Assembly: GCF_000702605.1 (NCBI RefSeq)
Contig: NZ_JNIR01000001.1
Location: 2,098,501-2,162,500 of the forward strand
Source of the DNA: Exiguobacterium acetylicum DSM 20416
GTDB lineage: Bacteria > Bacillota > Bacilli > Exiguobacteriales > Exiguobacteriaceae
Length of the DNA: 64,000 nucleotides
Direction of reading: 5' to 3'
The position numbers were made by a program, and so were the translations under genes. Below are positions 35,214 through 43,986 of this stretch, one piece after another. Each line of letters starts with the position of its first letter. The stretch's first letter is position 1. The notes beneath the pieces are model-generated. The model was not told where the DNA came from. It saw only the letters and a program-made list of their open reading frames with translations, and searched no databases.

Positions 35214-36698
35214 ATGGGCAAATTACCTAAAACACTTCGTACCGCTCTAGTACTTTCGTTGGTATCCGGTTGCTTCGCTTCTACTTCTACTGTATCGGCT
35301 GCTTCTGGTACAACCTTTACGAAAACTTCGTATCAGACGACAGATGCCTTGAATCTACGCAGTTCGAACTCGACGTCTTCTAAAAAATTGCTGACGATCC
35401 CAAAGACGACGAAAGTCACATCGAGCTATCGAAAAGGCTCTTGGTATAAGTTGTCATATAAAGGAAAGACGGGATATGTGACCGGATCTTATCTGAAAAA
35501 AATCGAGACTGGCACTTCTTTTTCGAAGACGTCTTATAAGACGACGGATGCGCTATCCTTACGTAGTGCCGCAACGACATCTTCTACTCGATTACTGACG
35601 ATTCCTAAGGGAGCCGGTGTACAATCAAGTTTCAAAAGCGGGAATTGGTACAAAGTGACCTATGCAAATAAGACCGGTTATGTTTCTGGTTCGTATTTAA
35701 AGAAAGTGACTACACCAGCCAAAACGACGGTCTATACGACGACGGATCGCTTGAATTTCCGTTCGTCTCCTTCGACATCCGGAAAAGTCCTGACGACGAT
35801 TCCAAGTGGAACTGCCGTCAATTCTCTCGCCGTTAAATCGAATTGGCACACGGTCCAGTACCAAGGGAAAACGGGGTATGTCATGGGAACGTACCTGAAG
35901 AAAGGGACTTCCGTTCCTGCCTCGACGACTGGAAACGTCGATTATAGTGGTTCAAAGATGTATGTGTTGATCCCGTCAGGCAATAGTGTCGCGCTTCGTG
36001 CGAGTGCGTCGACGCTCAGTGGTCAAATCGCTCGTCTTGGACGCGGTACTCCTGTCGTCGTCACGAATTCGCGTCATCAAACAAAAGGCTTCGTCGCCGT
36101 CCGGACAGCAAGTGGTCAAAGCGGTTATGTCGATGCGACGTATCTGACGTTGTTCCAACCGGCACCATCGAATCGTCCACTTCTCGTCCTTGATCCGGGT
36201 CACGGCGGACACGACGCAGGTGCAGTTCGTTACGGTGTGACAGAGCGTGACATCGTCCTTGCTGTCACGAAACAAGTCGCCGAGCGCCTTGCCGGAAAAG
36301 TCGATGTGACGATGTCACGCTATACGAACGACTACTATCCGTCTCTTGGAGAGCGGAGTGCCCTTGCGAACAGTCATGCAACGACTGCTTTCGTCAGTGT
36401 CCACATCAATGCTTCAACGAGTACGCAAGCATACGGAGCAGAGACCTTCTACTATAAAGGCGCCTCTTCGATCAACCTTGCTCGTAACGTCCAACAACGC
36501 CTTGTCTCCTACGCGGGCATGCGCGACCGAAGCGTCCACTATGCAAACTACGCTGTCATTCGTGGTACGAAAGCACCGTCGATTCTAGCGGAACTCGGTT
36601 TCCTCTCGAACAGCGCGGATCGGGCGAAACTGACAAACGCATCGTATCAGTCACGTTACGCGCAAGCAATCGCAGACGGCATTCTCGCCTCACTTTAA
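35214..36698 (+). CDS. SH3b-repeat N-acetylmuramoyl-L-alanine amidase
   Basis: The 494-residue secreted autolysin has a signal peptide (to about residue 29, VSAASG). Three closely similar SH3b wall-binding repeats follow (about 33-100, 102-170 and 173-240, each ending GKTGYVTGSYLKK or similar), then a diverged fourth (about 250-315). The C-terminal Amidase_3 domain carries zinc and catalytic residues in DPGHGGHD, VTERD, VHINAS and AELGFLSN. It cleaves the MurNAc-L-Ala bond. Proximity to secA2 makes it a candidate substrate of the accessory Sec pathway, which is inference. GGAG lies 12 nt upstream of the ATG. Confidence 0.93.
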   Translation: MGKLPKTLRTALVLSLVSGCFASTSTVSAASGTTFTKTSYQTTDALNLRSSNSTSSKKLLTIPKTTKVTSSYRKGSWYKLSYKGKTGYVTGSYLKKIETGTSFSKTSYKTTDALSLRSAATTSSTRLLTIPKGAGVQSSFKSGNWYKVTYANKTGYVSGSYLKKVTTPAKTTVYTTTDRLNFRSSPSTSGKVLTTIPSGTAVNSLAVKSNWHTVQYQGKTGYVMGTYLKKGTSVPASTTGNVDYSGSKMYVLIPSGNSVALRASASTLSGQIARLGRGTPVVVTNSRHQTKGFVAVRTASGQSGYVDATYLTLFQPAPSNRPLLVLDPGHGGHDAGAVRYGVTERDIVLAVTKQVAERLAGKVDVTMSRYTNDYYPSLGERSALANSHATTAFVSVHINASTSTQAYGAETFYYKGASSINLARNVQQRLVSYAGMRDRSVHYANYAVIRGTKAPSILAELGFLSNSADRAKLTNASYQSRYAQAIADGILASL

Positions 36699-36711
36699 AT
36701 CAACGCCATAT

Positions 36712-36745
36712 CAAAAAGGATCGCTCAGGGAAGCGATCCTTTTTG
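36712..36745. terminator. Bidirectional terminator
   Basis: CAAAAAGGATCGCT / AGCGATCCTTTTTG between the convergent amidase and pgmB genes. Confidence 0.85.
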
Positions 36746-36791
36746 CATACACATAACTTTCAAGGAATGTCCTTCACCATCAGGGAATGGT

Positions 36792-37463
36792 TCAGACAAG
36801 GGAGCGACTAGCGAGGATTTGCTCAAGGGATAGCAAATCTGTCGAATCGACACGATAGTCTGCCTCATGGAGCGCCGACTCCGGTCCAACTCCGACGGCA
36901 TACATGCCGGCAGCGTGGATGGCAGTGATGCCAGCTGTCGCATCTTCTACACCGATGCAACGGCTCGGTTCGACGTCGAGTGCTTCTGCAGCACGGAGAA
37001 ACACTTCAGGGTGTGGTTTCGATTGTGCAACGGTCGCAGCGTCTACGATGTCATCGAAATAGTGTCGGACCTTTAGTGCCTCGACGACCATCAGCGCATT
37101 TTTAGAGGCGGACGCCATTCCGATCTTCAGCCCAGCGTTTCGGATTTCATCGAGGAATGCAGTGATTCCAGGAAGAAGATCCTGTTCAGAAATATGTTGG
37201 ATCAATGTGACGTAGTGTTCGTTTTTCTTCGCAGCAAGTGCTAGCTTCTCTTCCTCCGAAAAAGCGTTCTGTTTTCCACCAAGCGCAAGGATACGCTCGA
37301 GTGAATCCATCCGGCTGACACCTTTTAATGTCTCATTGAATTCCCGGTCGAACGGGATATCCAAATCCTCTCCAAGTTGTTTCCACGCTAAGTAATGATA
37401 CTCTGCTGTATCGGTAATTACGCCGTCTAAATCAAAAATGACCGCTTCGATCGTTGGTGCCAT
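36792..37463 (-). CDS. pgmB: Beta-phosphoglucomutase
   Basis: The 223-residue HAD enzyme has FDLDGVITDTAEYHYLAW, the cap motif LKGVSRMDSLERIL, motif II ASASKN and motif IV GVEDATAGI, matching PgmB, which converts beta-glucose 1-phosphate to glucose 6-phosphate after maltose or trehalose phosphorolysis. No phosphorylase gene is in the window. ATG 37463 (MAPTIEAVIF) has AAGGATGG upstream. Operator-like sequences lie just upstream (37519-37644). Confidence 0.92.
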   Translation of the reverse strand: MAPTIEAVIFDLDGVITDTAEYHYLAWKQLGEDLDIPFDREFNETLKGVSRMDSLERILALGGKQNAFSEEEKLALAAKKNEHYVTLIQHISEQDLLPGITAFLDEIRNAGLKIGMASASKNALMVVEALKVRHYFDDIVDAATVAQSKPHPEVFLRAAEALDVEPSRCIGVEDATAGITAIHAAGMYAVGVGPESALHEADYRVDSTDLLSLEQILASRSLV

Positions 37464-37518
37464 CCGACATCCATCCTTTCTTCCATCGTCCATGAAAGGC
37501 AAGAAATCGAATGACTTT

Positions 37519-37534
37519 GCGCAAACGATTGCAC
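37519..37534. promoter_or_regulatory. LacI-family-type operator upstream of pgmB
   Basis: GCGCAAACGATTGCAC is a near-palindrome centred on CG (GCAAAC/GATTGC) like operators of LacI-family sugar repressors such as MalR. It is 56 nt upstream of the pgmB start. Confidence 0.45.
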
Positions 37535-37571
37535 TTGCCTTATGAATAATTTTACTGGTTCTTCCGAATCT

Positions 37572-37585
37572 TTGCAAGCGTTATC
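37572..37585. promoter_or_regulatory. cre-like site 1
   Basis: TGCAAGCGTTATCA matches the catabolite-responsive element TGWNANCGNTNWCA at all but one position. It forms a 13-bp inverted repeat (AAGCGTTATCAAA) with site 2. Confidence 0.5.
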
Positions 37586-37630
37586 AAATATTTCTGATTT
37601 TCTATTTTTAAGCACGAAACACGTTAATTT

Positions 37631-37644
37631 TGATAACGCTTTCA
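37631..37644. promoter_or_regulatory. cre-like site 2
   Basis: TGATAACGCTTTCA matches the CcpA consensus TGWNANCGNTNWCA at every position. It lies between pgmB and secA2, 99 nt before the secA2 start, and is the inverted partner of site 1. Confidence 0.6.
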
Positions 37645-37742
37645 ATTTTAAGGGAATGTTTTACTTATTTCGTTCTTTACTATTCGTTTTACATTTTTTA
37701 ACTGCTATAATGGATCTCATAGCATATGAGGGAGTGACGAAG

Positions 37743-40106
37743 ATGTTTCAACGTGTTAAACAGTTGTTGAATGATCAAAGTCGAAGAATTCATCGTTATG
37801 AAAAAATCGTAACGACGATCAATAGCCTAGAACGAGAAATGGAACAAACATCCGATCAAGCGTTACGTGAATTGACCGCCTCATTACGTGAGCGGCTACA
37901 AACTGGGGAACGAATCGATGCGATCACACCAATGGCATTCGCCCTTGTCCGAGAAGCGAGTAAACGAACGCTCGGCTTACGGCATTACGATGTGCAGCTC
38001 ATGGGCGGTCTGGCGTTACTTGAAGGACAAATCGCCGAGATGGCGACCGGTGAAGGAAAGACGCTCGTTGCTTCACTCGCGAGCTTCACTCAGGCGCTTC
38101 ACGGAAAAGGTGTCCACGTCATTACCGTCAATGAGTATCTGGCACAACGCGATGCGGAGCAAATCGGTCAGATTCACCGATTTTTAGGGTTGCAGGTCGG
38201 AATCAATTCCGCTGAAGCTACGTTTGAGGAAAAACGGATCGCCTACGCAGCAGACATTACATACGGTGTCGGGACTGAATTCGGGTTCGATTACCTGCGC
38301 GATCATCTGATCATGGAGCCGACGGAACGTCTACAACGTCCGCTTCATTTCGCCTTGATCGACGAAGTCGATAGCATTTTAATCGATGAAGCGAAAACAC
38401 CACTCATCATGGCGGAACGAGACAGTGTCCACGAAGGGTTACAGCAACTCGTCCGTCATGTCGTGCAGACATTCGAAGACGAGCGGGATTATACGTTCGA
38501 CGAAGAGATTAAAGCGGTCGCCTTGACTGATCAGGGGATTGAGACGATCGAGGAGGCGTTTGCGATTGATCATCTGTTTGCTGCTGAGCACTCCGTCCTC
38601 TTCCATTACGTCATTCAAGCCTTACGTGCCCATGTCGTCCTCAAGCGAGATGTCGACTATATCGTCAAGGATCAAAAAATCGCGCTCGTCGACCTCTTCA
38701 CGGGTCGTCTGATGGAAGGACGCAGTCTATCCGACGGGTTACATCAGGCACTTGAAGCAAAAGAAGGTGTTCCCGTCACGGAAGAGAACCGGACGACGGC
38801 ACAAATCACGATTCAGCATTATTTCCGTCTTTATCACCAGGTGGCAGGAATGACGGGTACAGCGGCGACGTCACGGGAGGAGTTCCAAAAGACGTACGGG
38901 ATGGATGTCGTGACGATTCCATCAAATCGTCCGAAAATCCGGATCGATGCGGAGGACGTCATCTTTGCGACGCGTGACGAAAAATTAGAGGCAATCGCGC
39001 TGGCGACAAAATCGGCACACGTCACGGGACGACCAGTTCTGATCGGTACTTCGTCGATTGAACAGTCCTTACGCGTCGCGAAGACACTTGATACACATGA
39101 ACTCACCTACGAGATCCTGAACGCAAAAACCGTCGATCAGGAAGTCCGGATCATCGCTTCAGCCGGACAAGCCGGTCGAATCACGATCGCCACGAACATG
39201 GCAGGTCGCGGAACGGATATTTTACTTGATGAAACAGCACAACAACAAGGCGGCTTGTTCGTCATCGGAACCGAACGCCATGAATCTATTCGGATCGACA
39301 ACCAACTCCGTGGTCGGGCAGGTCGCCAAGGCGATCCCGGATTGACGCAATTTTATCTCTCGCTCGAAGATGAACTGCCTCGTCGTTTCGCGCGCGACCG
39401 TCTCGCACGCGTGCAACAAAAAGTACGAGATGCTTCCGGTCTACTGGCTTCACGTGACGTTCGGGATCTATTGCAGTTCGCTCAGTCGACGTGTGAATCC
39501 GTCAATCGGAGTGTTCGGGATGAACTCGTCCAGCTCGAAGAAGTCATCAGCGAACAACGGCAAGCAATCTATCATCTCCGCAACAGAATCGTTGATGCGA
39601 CGTCACTCGAAGACATCGTCCAACCGTTTGCCGGACGTGTCTTGCCGTCGATCATCGACCAAACACTTTCTGACGATCTCGTCCCGGAAGAATGGCCGCT
39701 GGCTCTCGTCACGACAGAACTCGAGCAACTGTTGCATCAACCGGTCACGTTGGAACGACTGGAAACGATCGACGAGATGAAACGCCAACTTGAGCCGCTG
39801 ATTGCTGACACCGAAGCCTTACTCGTTGCCCATGTTGCGGCTGAAAAAGAGACCGTCAAACGCTTCATCCTCCTTGCACTGGATGAGCAATGGACGCGCC
39901 ACTTAACAGCCATGAACAGCTTAAAAGAAGGAATCCACCTCCGGAGTTACGGACAAGAGCAACCAGTGCGCATCTTTGAGCGGGAAGGCATGGATTACTT
40001 CGAATATGCCATTGCGAGTTTCGAAAAGCAGGTCCTTTCTGGTATCTGCCGCGCCGAACAGACACACGATAGCGAAGGAGAACTGCATCATGCACACGTC
40101 GAATGA
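37743..40106 (+). CDS. secA2: Accessory preprotein translocase ATPase SecA2
   Basis: The 787-residue SecA has nucleotide-binding motifs EMATGEGKTLVA and LIDEVDSILIDEAKTPLI, the preprotein cross-linking region, and GTSSIEQS, NMAGRGTDI and RGRAGRQGDPG of the second ATPase fold. It is shorter than housekeeping SecA and lacks the C-terminal Cys/His zinc motif, ending in a His/Glu-rich tail. The next gene encodes an SLAP-domain protein, the partner found with SecA2 in Bacillus S-layer secretion. ATG 37743 (GGAG 8 nt upstream) is preferred; the open frame extends upstream over operator sites. Confidence 0.92.
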   Translation: MFQRVKQLLNDQSRRIHRYEKIVTTINSLEREMEQTSDQALRELTASLRERLQTGERIDAITPMAFALVREASKRTLGLRHYDVQLMGGLALLEGQIAEMATGEGKTLVASLASFTQALHGKGVHVITVNEYLAQRDAEQIGQIHRFLGLQVGINSAEATFEEKRIAYAADITYGVGTEFGFDYLRDHLIMEPTERLQRPLHFALIDEVDSILIDEAKTPLIMAERDSVHEGLQQLVRHVVQTFEDERDYTFDEEIKAVALTDQGIETIEEAFAIDHLFAAEHSVLFHYVIQALRAHVVLKRDVDYIVKDQKIALVDLFTGRLMEGRSLSDGLHQALEAKEGVPVTEENRTTAQITIQHYFRLYHQVAGMTGTAATSREEFQKTYGMDVVTIPSNRPKIRIDAEDVIFATRDEKLEAIALATKSAHVTGRPVLIGTSSIEQSLRVAKTLDTHELTYEILNAKTVDQEVRIIASAGQAGRITIATNMAGRGTDILLDETAQQQGGLFVIGTERHESIRIDNQLRGRAGRQGDPGLTQFYLSLEDELPRRFARDRLARVQQKVRDASGLLASRDVRDLLQFAQSTCESVNRSVRDELVQLEEVISEQRQAIYHLRNRIVDATSLEDIVQPFAGRVLPSIIDQTLSDDLVPEEWPLALVTTELEQLLHQPVTLERLETIDEMKRQLEPLIADTEALLVAHVAAEKETVKRFILLALDEQWTRHLTAMNSLKEGIHLRSYGQEQPVRIFEREGMDYFEYAIASFEKQVLSGICRAEQTHDSEGELHHAHVE

Positions 40107-40851
40107 AGTGTTCCGTCCCCCGCTCTATTTCACGGAGGACATGCCGATCGTCAAGGAAGACGAATACGTCTTTCGTCACGTCGCAAAACAACTACCTGAG
40201 TTACAAGTCAATCAGATGGCAATCCATCTGTTTCAAGTCTTATCGCGTCGCCCGCTTCACGTCATCGCCTTGTTCCAAAACACGTTAGACCGATCGTTTC
40301 ATCTGAATGATCTTGTCGTCCTTGCCTTATCCGGCGACGAACTCGTTGCTCGTAAAGTACTCAGTATCGAAGAAGTCCCGGTCATCCTTCCTATGGCGAC
40401 GCTACCGCTTTGGTTGACGTTCGAAGAAGACGACTGTTTCGTTGATCTCGAACAGTTGACGGAGCCGTTGCAACTCGTCTTCTCAAGCGAGACGCTGACG
40501 GAGCTCTTCTTCGAAGATGACTTCACGGAATCGGAACGACGCATCATCCGTCAAGTCGCTTATTCGCACCCGACACCTCCAGCAGATGGCTGGTCGTTAT
40601 TACCGGTCTCGATTATGCGCGAGCCGGATACTGTGACGGCGACTGTCCTCGTCCGTAATGCGAGCGATCAGACACTGACGCTCGAGGCGCTCACGTTTGA
40701 ATTAATGGATGACGAGACGCCACTCGCAGACGGCACCCATCCTGGACTGTCGTTACCCGCTCATAGCCAACATGCGATTCGTCTCCGTTTCGCCTGCACC
40801 GCAACAGATGTTCCGGCATTCGGTCTCCGTTATCTTCCTCCCTCTTCCTAA
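40090..40851 (+). CDS. Accessory Sec system S-layer assembly (SLAP domain) protein
   Basis: The 253-residue protein overlaps the end of secA2 by 17 nt (GGAG 9 nt before ATG 40090). It contains two similar SLAP-type beta domains: an N-terminal one around FHLNDLVVLAL and EEVPVILPMATLPLWLTFE, and a C-terminal one around ILVRNASDQTLTLEALTFEL-like sequence and SLPAHSQHAIRLRF. In Bacillus anthracis SlaP works with SecA2 to export S-layer proteins. The assignment rests on domain resemblance and coupling to secA2. Confidence 0.8.
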   Translation: MHTSNEVFRPPLYFTEDMPIVKEDEYVFRHVAKQLPELQVNQMAIHLFQVLSRRPLHVIALFQNTLDRSFHLNDLVVLALSGDELVARKVLSIEEVPVILPMATLPLWLTFEEDDCFVDLEQLTEPLQLVFSSETLTELFFEDDFTESERRIIRQVAYSHPTPPADGWSLLPVSIMREPDTVTATVLVRNASDQTLTLEALTFELMDDETPLADGTHPGLSLPAHSQHAIRLRFACTATDVPAFGLRYLPPSS

Positions 40852-40887
40852 AAAAACGTCTCGGCACACAAGATGCCGAGACGTTTT
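40852..40887. terminator. Bidirectional terminator
   Basis: AAAAACGTCTCGGCA ... TGCCGAGACGTTTT, a perfect stem between convergent genes. Confidence 0.85.
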
Positions 40888-40889
40888 GC

Positions 40890-41222
40890 TTATCCTTTTA
40901 AGAGTCCGATGACGCGGACGTTGATTGCTTTTGGTTGGAACGCGAGCATGTTTTCCATGTCTTGTGCGATCCGTTCTTGGACTTTTCCAGCTGTCTTGAT
41001 GATCGACATGCCGTATTTAATATGCACGGACAGACTAACCGTGATATCGCCGCCGACATCTTCGACTTTCACGAGTTTGACCATCTGTTTTTCCTGCAGT
41101 TTCGAATCATCTGCTGTAAAGGCGATGCCTTCCGTTTCTTGAACGGCTACCCCTGCGATGACCTCGATGACTTGTTGCGAGACGTTCACGACACCGTCCG
41201 CATTATTTAAATTATATGACAT
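40890..41222 (-). CDS. Asp23/Gls24 family envelope stress protein
   Basis: The 110-residue protein has the Asp23 fold sequence (VNVSQQVIEVIAGVAVQETEG, VSLSVHIKYGMSI, VQERIAQDMENM, INVRVIGL). Members such as YqhY/YloU-like proteins and staphylococcal Asp23 are membrane-associated cell-envelope stress proteins. ATG 41222 is chosen; a GTG three codons upstream is an alternative. Confidence 0.88.
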   Translation of the reverse strand: MSYNLNNADGVVNVSQQVIEVIAGVAVQETEGIAFTADDSKLQEKQMVKLVKVEDVGGDITVSLSVHIKYGMSIIKTAGKVQERIAQDMENMLAFQPKAINVRVIGLLKG

Positions 41223-41279
41223 ACCTTCCACGCCCTTCGTCTAGTAATCCATCTATCTTAAAGTGTAATGCATTCCGCC

Positions 41280-42341
41280 TTATTTTGAAAGGTCTACCCG
41301 TTTCTCGACGATCGGACGAATGTCGATCTCAATCAAAGGACGGAGGACACGGACGACGAGCGGGTGTATGATGATACCAACGATCAACAAGGCGACGCCA
41401 ATCATGATCAGTAAGGCGAGCCACGGTTGCGGTACGAATGCATCCGTCACGTATTGACGCCACGCCATGACGAAGAAGACATGGAGTAGATAAACGTAGA
41501 GACTGAGTTCCCCAGCGCGTGTGATGAGCGGGAGGCGACGCATCGGAACCAACATCATGAAACCGAGCGAGGCCGCGATCGACAAGAGATAGATGACGCT
41601 ATGCTTGAGTACACCAATCCATGTATCGCTGTCATACTGTTCAGCGTACGGGAAACGATGCTTGAAGGCATTCGCGAAATCGACGATCTCTTGCGGTGTG
41701 TCACGCCACGCCTCGAACAATAAGAAGCCCATGACGGCAGCAAACGTCACACCACCGATCAAGCGGACGTTCATCCGGCGCTTGAAGTTCTTCGGCATCT
41801 CGAAGATGCGGATGAATTCGTGTTCCGATAGATAGTTCCCGAGTAAGAAATAGGGATAGAACATGATCAGCTTCCGAAGTGCCAAGAATCCCGTATTTTC
41901 GAGTTCGAATCCATACAGCAAGGCGAAGGCAAGACCAAACCAGACGTATCCACGCAAGTGAACGACATACGGTGTCACGATGTACCAGACGACCATGACG
42001 AACAGATACCAAAGTGCCCAGTAGGGACGTAGTAGATGCGTACCGATGTTTTCACCAGAAAAGAGTGGCAATCCTTCCCCAATCGTCGCCCACGATCCAA
42101 TTAAGATTTGCCAGACGCAGTAGACGGCAAATAGTTGGATGACACGTAAATACTTGTTTTCGCGGAAGAAATAACCGCTTAAAATAATGAATAATGGCAT
42201 ATGAAACGAGTAAATCAACAGATAAACCGTCTCGAGTAGCTTTCCGTCATAATCAAACCGTAAATCCGTCAGCATGTGACCGATGACGACAAAAATGACA
42301 AGAAAACCTTTGATATTATCAAACCACGGATTCCGATTCAT
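41280..42341 (-). CDS. Acyltransferase-3 family membrane protein
   Basis: The 353-residue protein has ten or so helices and the family motifs WFDNIKGFLVIFVVIGHM (His near residue 22) and SFHMPLFIILSGYFF. It transfers acyl groups across the membrane to envelope polymers. It lacks the extracellular SGNH domain that OatA-type enzymes carry, but a separate SGNH protein is divergently encoded 36 nt away. Both together could make a split O-acetyltransferase. Confidence 0.88.
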   Translation of the reverse strand: MNRNPWFDNIKGFLVIFVVIGHMLTDLRFDYDGKLLETVYLLIYSFHMPLFIILSGYFFRENKYLRVIQLFAVYCVWQILIGSWATIGEGLPLFSGENIGTHLLRPYWALWYLFVMVVWYIVTPYVVHLRGYVWFGLAFALLYGFELENTGFLALRKLIMFYPYFLLGNYLSEHEFIRIFEMPKNFKRRMNVRLIGGVTFAAVMGFLLFEAWRDTPQEIVDFANAFKHRFPYAEQYDSDTWIGVLKHSVIYLLSIAASLGFMMLVPMRRLPLITRAGELSLYVYLLHVFFVMAWRQYVTDAFVPQPWLALLIMIGVALLIVGIIIHPLVVRVLRPLIEIDIRPIVEKRVDLSK

Positions 42342-42377
42342 GTTACACTACCCCTTATACTCCCTCGAAAGGAACGA

Positions 42378-43124
42378 ATGTTTATGAAAAAGACACTCTT
42401 GATTCTATCTGTCGTCTTGAACGTCGTTCTCCTTGCATTGTTACTGGGACGTAAACCGCTCGAACTATTCGAAAGCGTCTTACCTGCAACGAGTACGACT
42501 CCAGTCACGACCTTCCAATACGATAAGAATCCAAACTATGTCCGTCTGAATAGTCTATTCCATACTTATCAATACCCAAAATCTGCGAATGCTGTCATGT
42601 TAGGCGACTCGATGACGAATTTTGCCGATTGGCGTATCTTGATGAAGGATCCGACGATCGTGAATTTCGGGATTCCTGGTGATACGACAGAAGGCTTTTT
42701 GACTCGCCTCGACTTGATCATTGAGATGAAACCAAAACGCGTTTTCTTGATGGGCGGTATCAATGATATTCGTCACTATACACCGATTCCGCAAATCACT
42801 GAGAACATGACGACGATCGTGACGACACTTCGAAAAAATAACATCGACGTCGTCATTCAGTCAACCGTTCCTGTCGCACCGAAATATTCGGACTCCGTCC
42901 GAATCAACCGGGACGTCGAAGCATTGAATCGGAATTTACAAAACCTCGCTCAATCCGTGGAAGTACCATTCGTTGATCTGCGACCTGTCTTGACGAATAA
43001 ACAGGGGTACCTACAAAATCGGATGACGTACGACGGACTCCACCTCGTCGGTGGCGGTTACCTGCGCTGGAGTGATGCGCTGAAACCCTATGCACTCAAA
43101 ACCGATTTGACAGCAAATAACTAA
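42378..43124 (+). CDS. Membrane-anchored SGNH hydrolase
   Basis: The 248-residue protein has an N-terminal membrane anchor (about 4-24) and an extracellular SGNH fold with block I MLGDSMT, block II NFGIPGDTT, block III MGGINDI and block V YDGLHL, so the catalytic Ser, Gly, Asn, Asp and His are all present. Such domains act as esterases or O-acetyltransferases. ATG 42378 has AAAGG 5 nt upstream; ATG 42384 is also possible. The 36-nt gap to the divergent acyltransferase gene leaves no room for two full promoters without overlapping coding sequence. Confidence 0.88.
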   Translation: MFMKKTLLILSVVLNVVLLALLLGRKPLELFESVLPATSTTPVTTFQYDKNPNYVRLNSLFHTYQYPKSANAVMLGDSMTNFADWRILMKDPTIVNFGIPGDTTEGFLTRLDLIIEMKPKRVFLMGGINDIRHYTPIPQITENMTTIVTTLRKNNIDVVIQSTVPVAPKYSDSVRINRDVEALNRNLQNLAQSVEVPFVDLRPVLTNKQGYLQNRMTYDGLHLVGGGYLRWSDALKPYALKTDLTANN

Positions 43125-43125
43125 A

Positions 43126-43170
43126 TCAAAAAACGGCTCATCCCGATTTCCGAGATGAGCCGTTTTTTGA
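43126..43170. terminator. Bidirectional terminator
   Basis: AAAAAACGGCTCATC ... GATGAGCCGTTTTTT between the SGNH gene and the small minus-strand gene. Confidence 0.85.
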
Positions 43171-43173
43171 TTA

Positions 43174-43278
43174 TTAATCTTCTTGGTTTTTGACACCCAT
43201 GTAGGCTGCGACGCTCGATGCTGAGAAAACAGCAACGGCAACGATTCCGACAGCAATCCAAATCACTTGATCCATCAT
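43174..43278 (-). CDS. Small single-helix membrane protein
   Basis: A 34-residue protein: MMDQVIWIAVGIVAVAVFSA, a membrane helix, then a short polar end (AAYMGVKNQED). GGGGGAT lies 8 nt upstream of ATG 43278 and the gene ends at a terminator. Length, hydrophobicity and signals support a real small protein of unknown function. Confidence 0.65.
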   Translation of the reverse strand: MMDQVIWIAVGIVAVAVFSASSVAAYMGVKNQED

Positions 43279-43457
43279 TTCTTTATATCCCCCTTTATGT
43301 AAACGCTCGCTTCTTCATTTAGCGTACACGAATTTCGTCAAGAAAGAAACACATTTTCCATGTCTAATGACTAGACGATTCGGGAAAAAGTAACTATAGT
43401 AGAAGGACAACTACAAATTGTCAGAAAATTCGATTATTTAACAAGGAGGTGTTTCTG

Positions 43458-43925
43458 ATGGCCACTTCATTGCTTACGCCGAAAGTGACGTTACGACATC
43501 GAAGTACTCTCAACTTTGGATATTGGCTTGTCATCGGATGCATAGGATGGGTGATGCTTGCCCTCGTCACGAATGTTGGTACCGTTCTTGGTCGTCTTCC
43601 TTTATATGAAAGCATTCCCCTCGCCATCCTTGTACTTGGTCTCACGGGTGTCGTACTAAAAATGGCGCGTGACGAGTGGTGGATTCGTTATCTCGAACGT
43701 CAGACGCAGTATTATATCGGACACGAGACCGTGACCGGTTGGTGTACGACGATTGATAGCATGTGGCTGATCCGTAAGACGATGCGCCGTGAACTTCGCT
43801 TGCTCTACCGGCATCTTGCGCAGACGAAAGCATCGGAAGAAGTGAAACAGATTCTTGCACTCCAGCTCGTCGAGCGTGGTGTTCTGATCGTCTACTCCCG
43901 ACCAAAAAGTGATCATCCCGCTTGA
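43458..43925 (+). CDS. Hypothetical membrane protein
   Basis: I do not recognise the family. The 155-residue protein has two membrane helices (about 23-44 and 53-70) and a basic, helical C-terminal cytoplasmic region (WLIRKTMRRELRLLYRHL). ATG 43458 has AAGGAGG 8 nt upstream; the GTG at 43449 overlaps that site. It stands alone before a strong terminator. Confidence 0.7.
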   Translation: MATSLLTPKVTLRHRSTLNFGYWLVIGCIGWVMLALVTNVGTVLGRLPLYESIPLAILVLGLTGVVLKMARDEWWIRYLERQTQYYIGHETVTGWCTTIDSMWLIRKTMRRELRLLYRHLAQTKASEEVKQILALQLVERGVLIVYSRPKSDHPA

Positions 43926-43929
43926 AACG

Positions 43930-43986
43930 AAAAGAGGACTGCCCCATCATCTTCTATGAAAGAAGCAGATGGGACAGCCCTTTTTT
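43930..43986. terminator. Bidirectional terminator
   Basis: A long imperfect stem, AAAGAGGACTGCCCCATC ... GATGGGACAGCCCTTTTTT, between convergent genes; it runs into the mhqD stop codon. Confidence 0.75.

Noticed and set aside
37542-37742. N-terminal extension of SecA2 by 67 residues
   Set aside because: The open frame covers cre sites, has no SecA similarity or ribosome site; ATG 37743 has GGAG at 8 nt.
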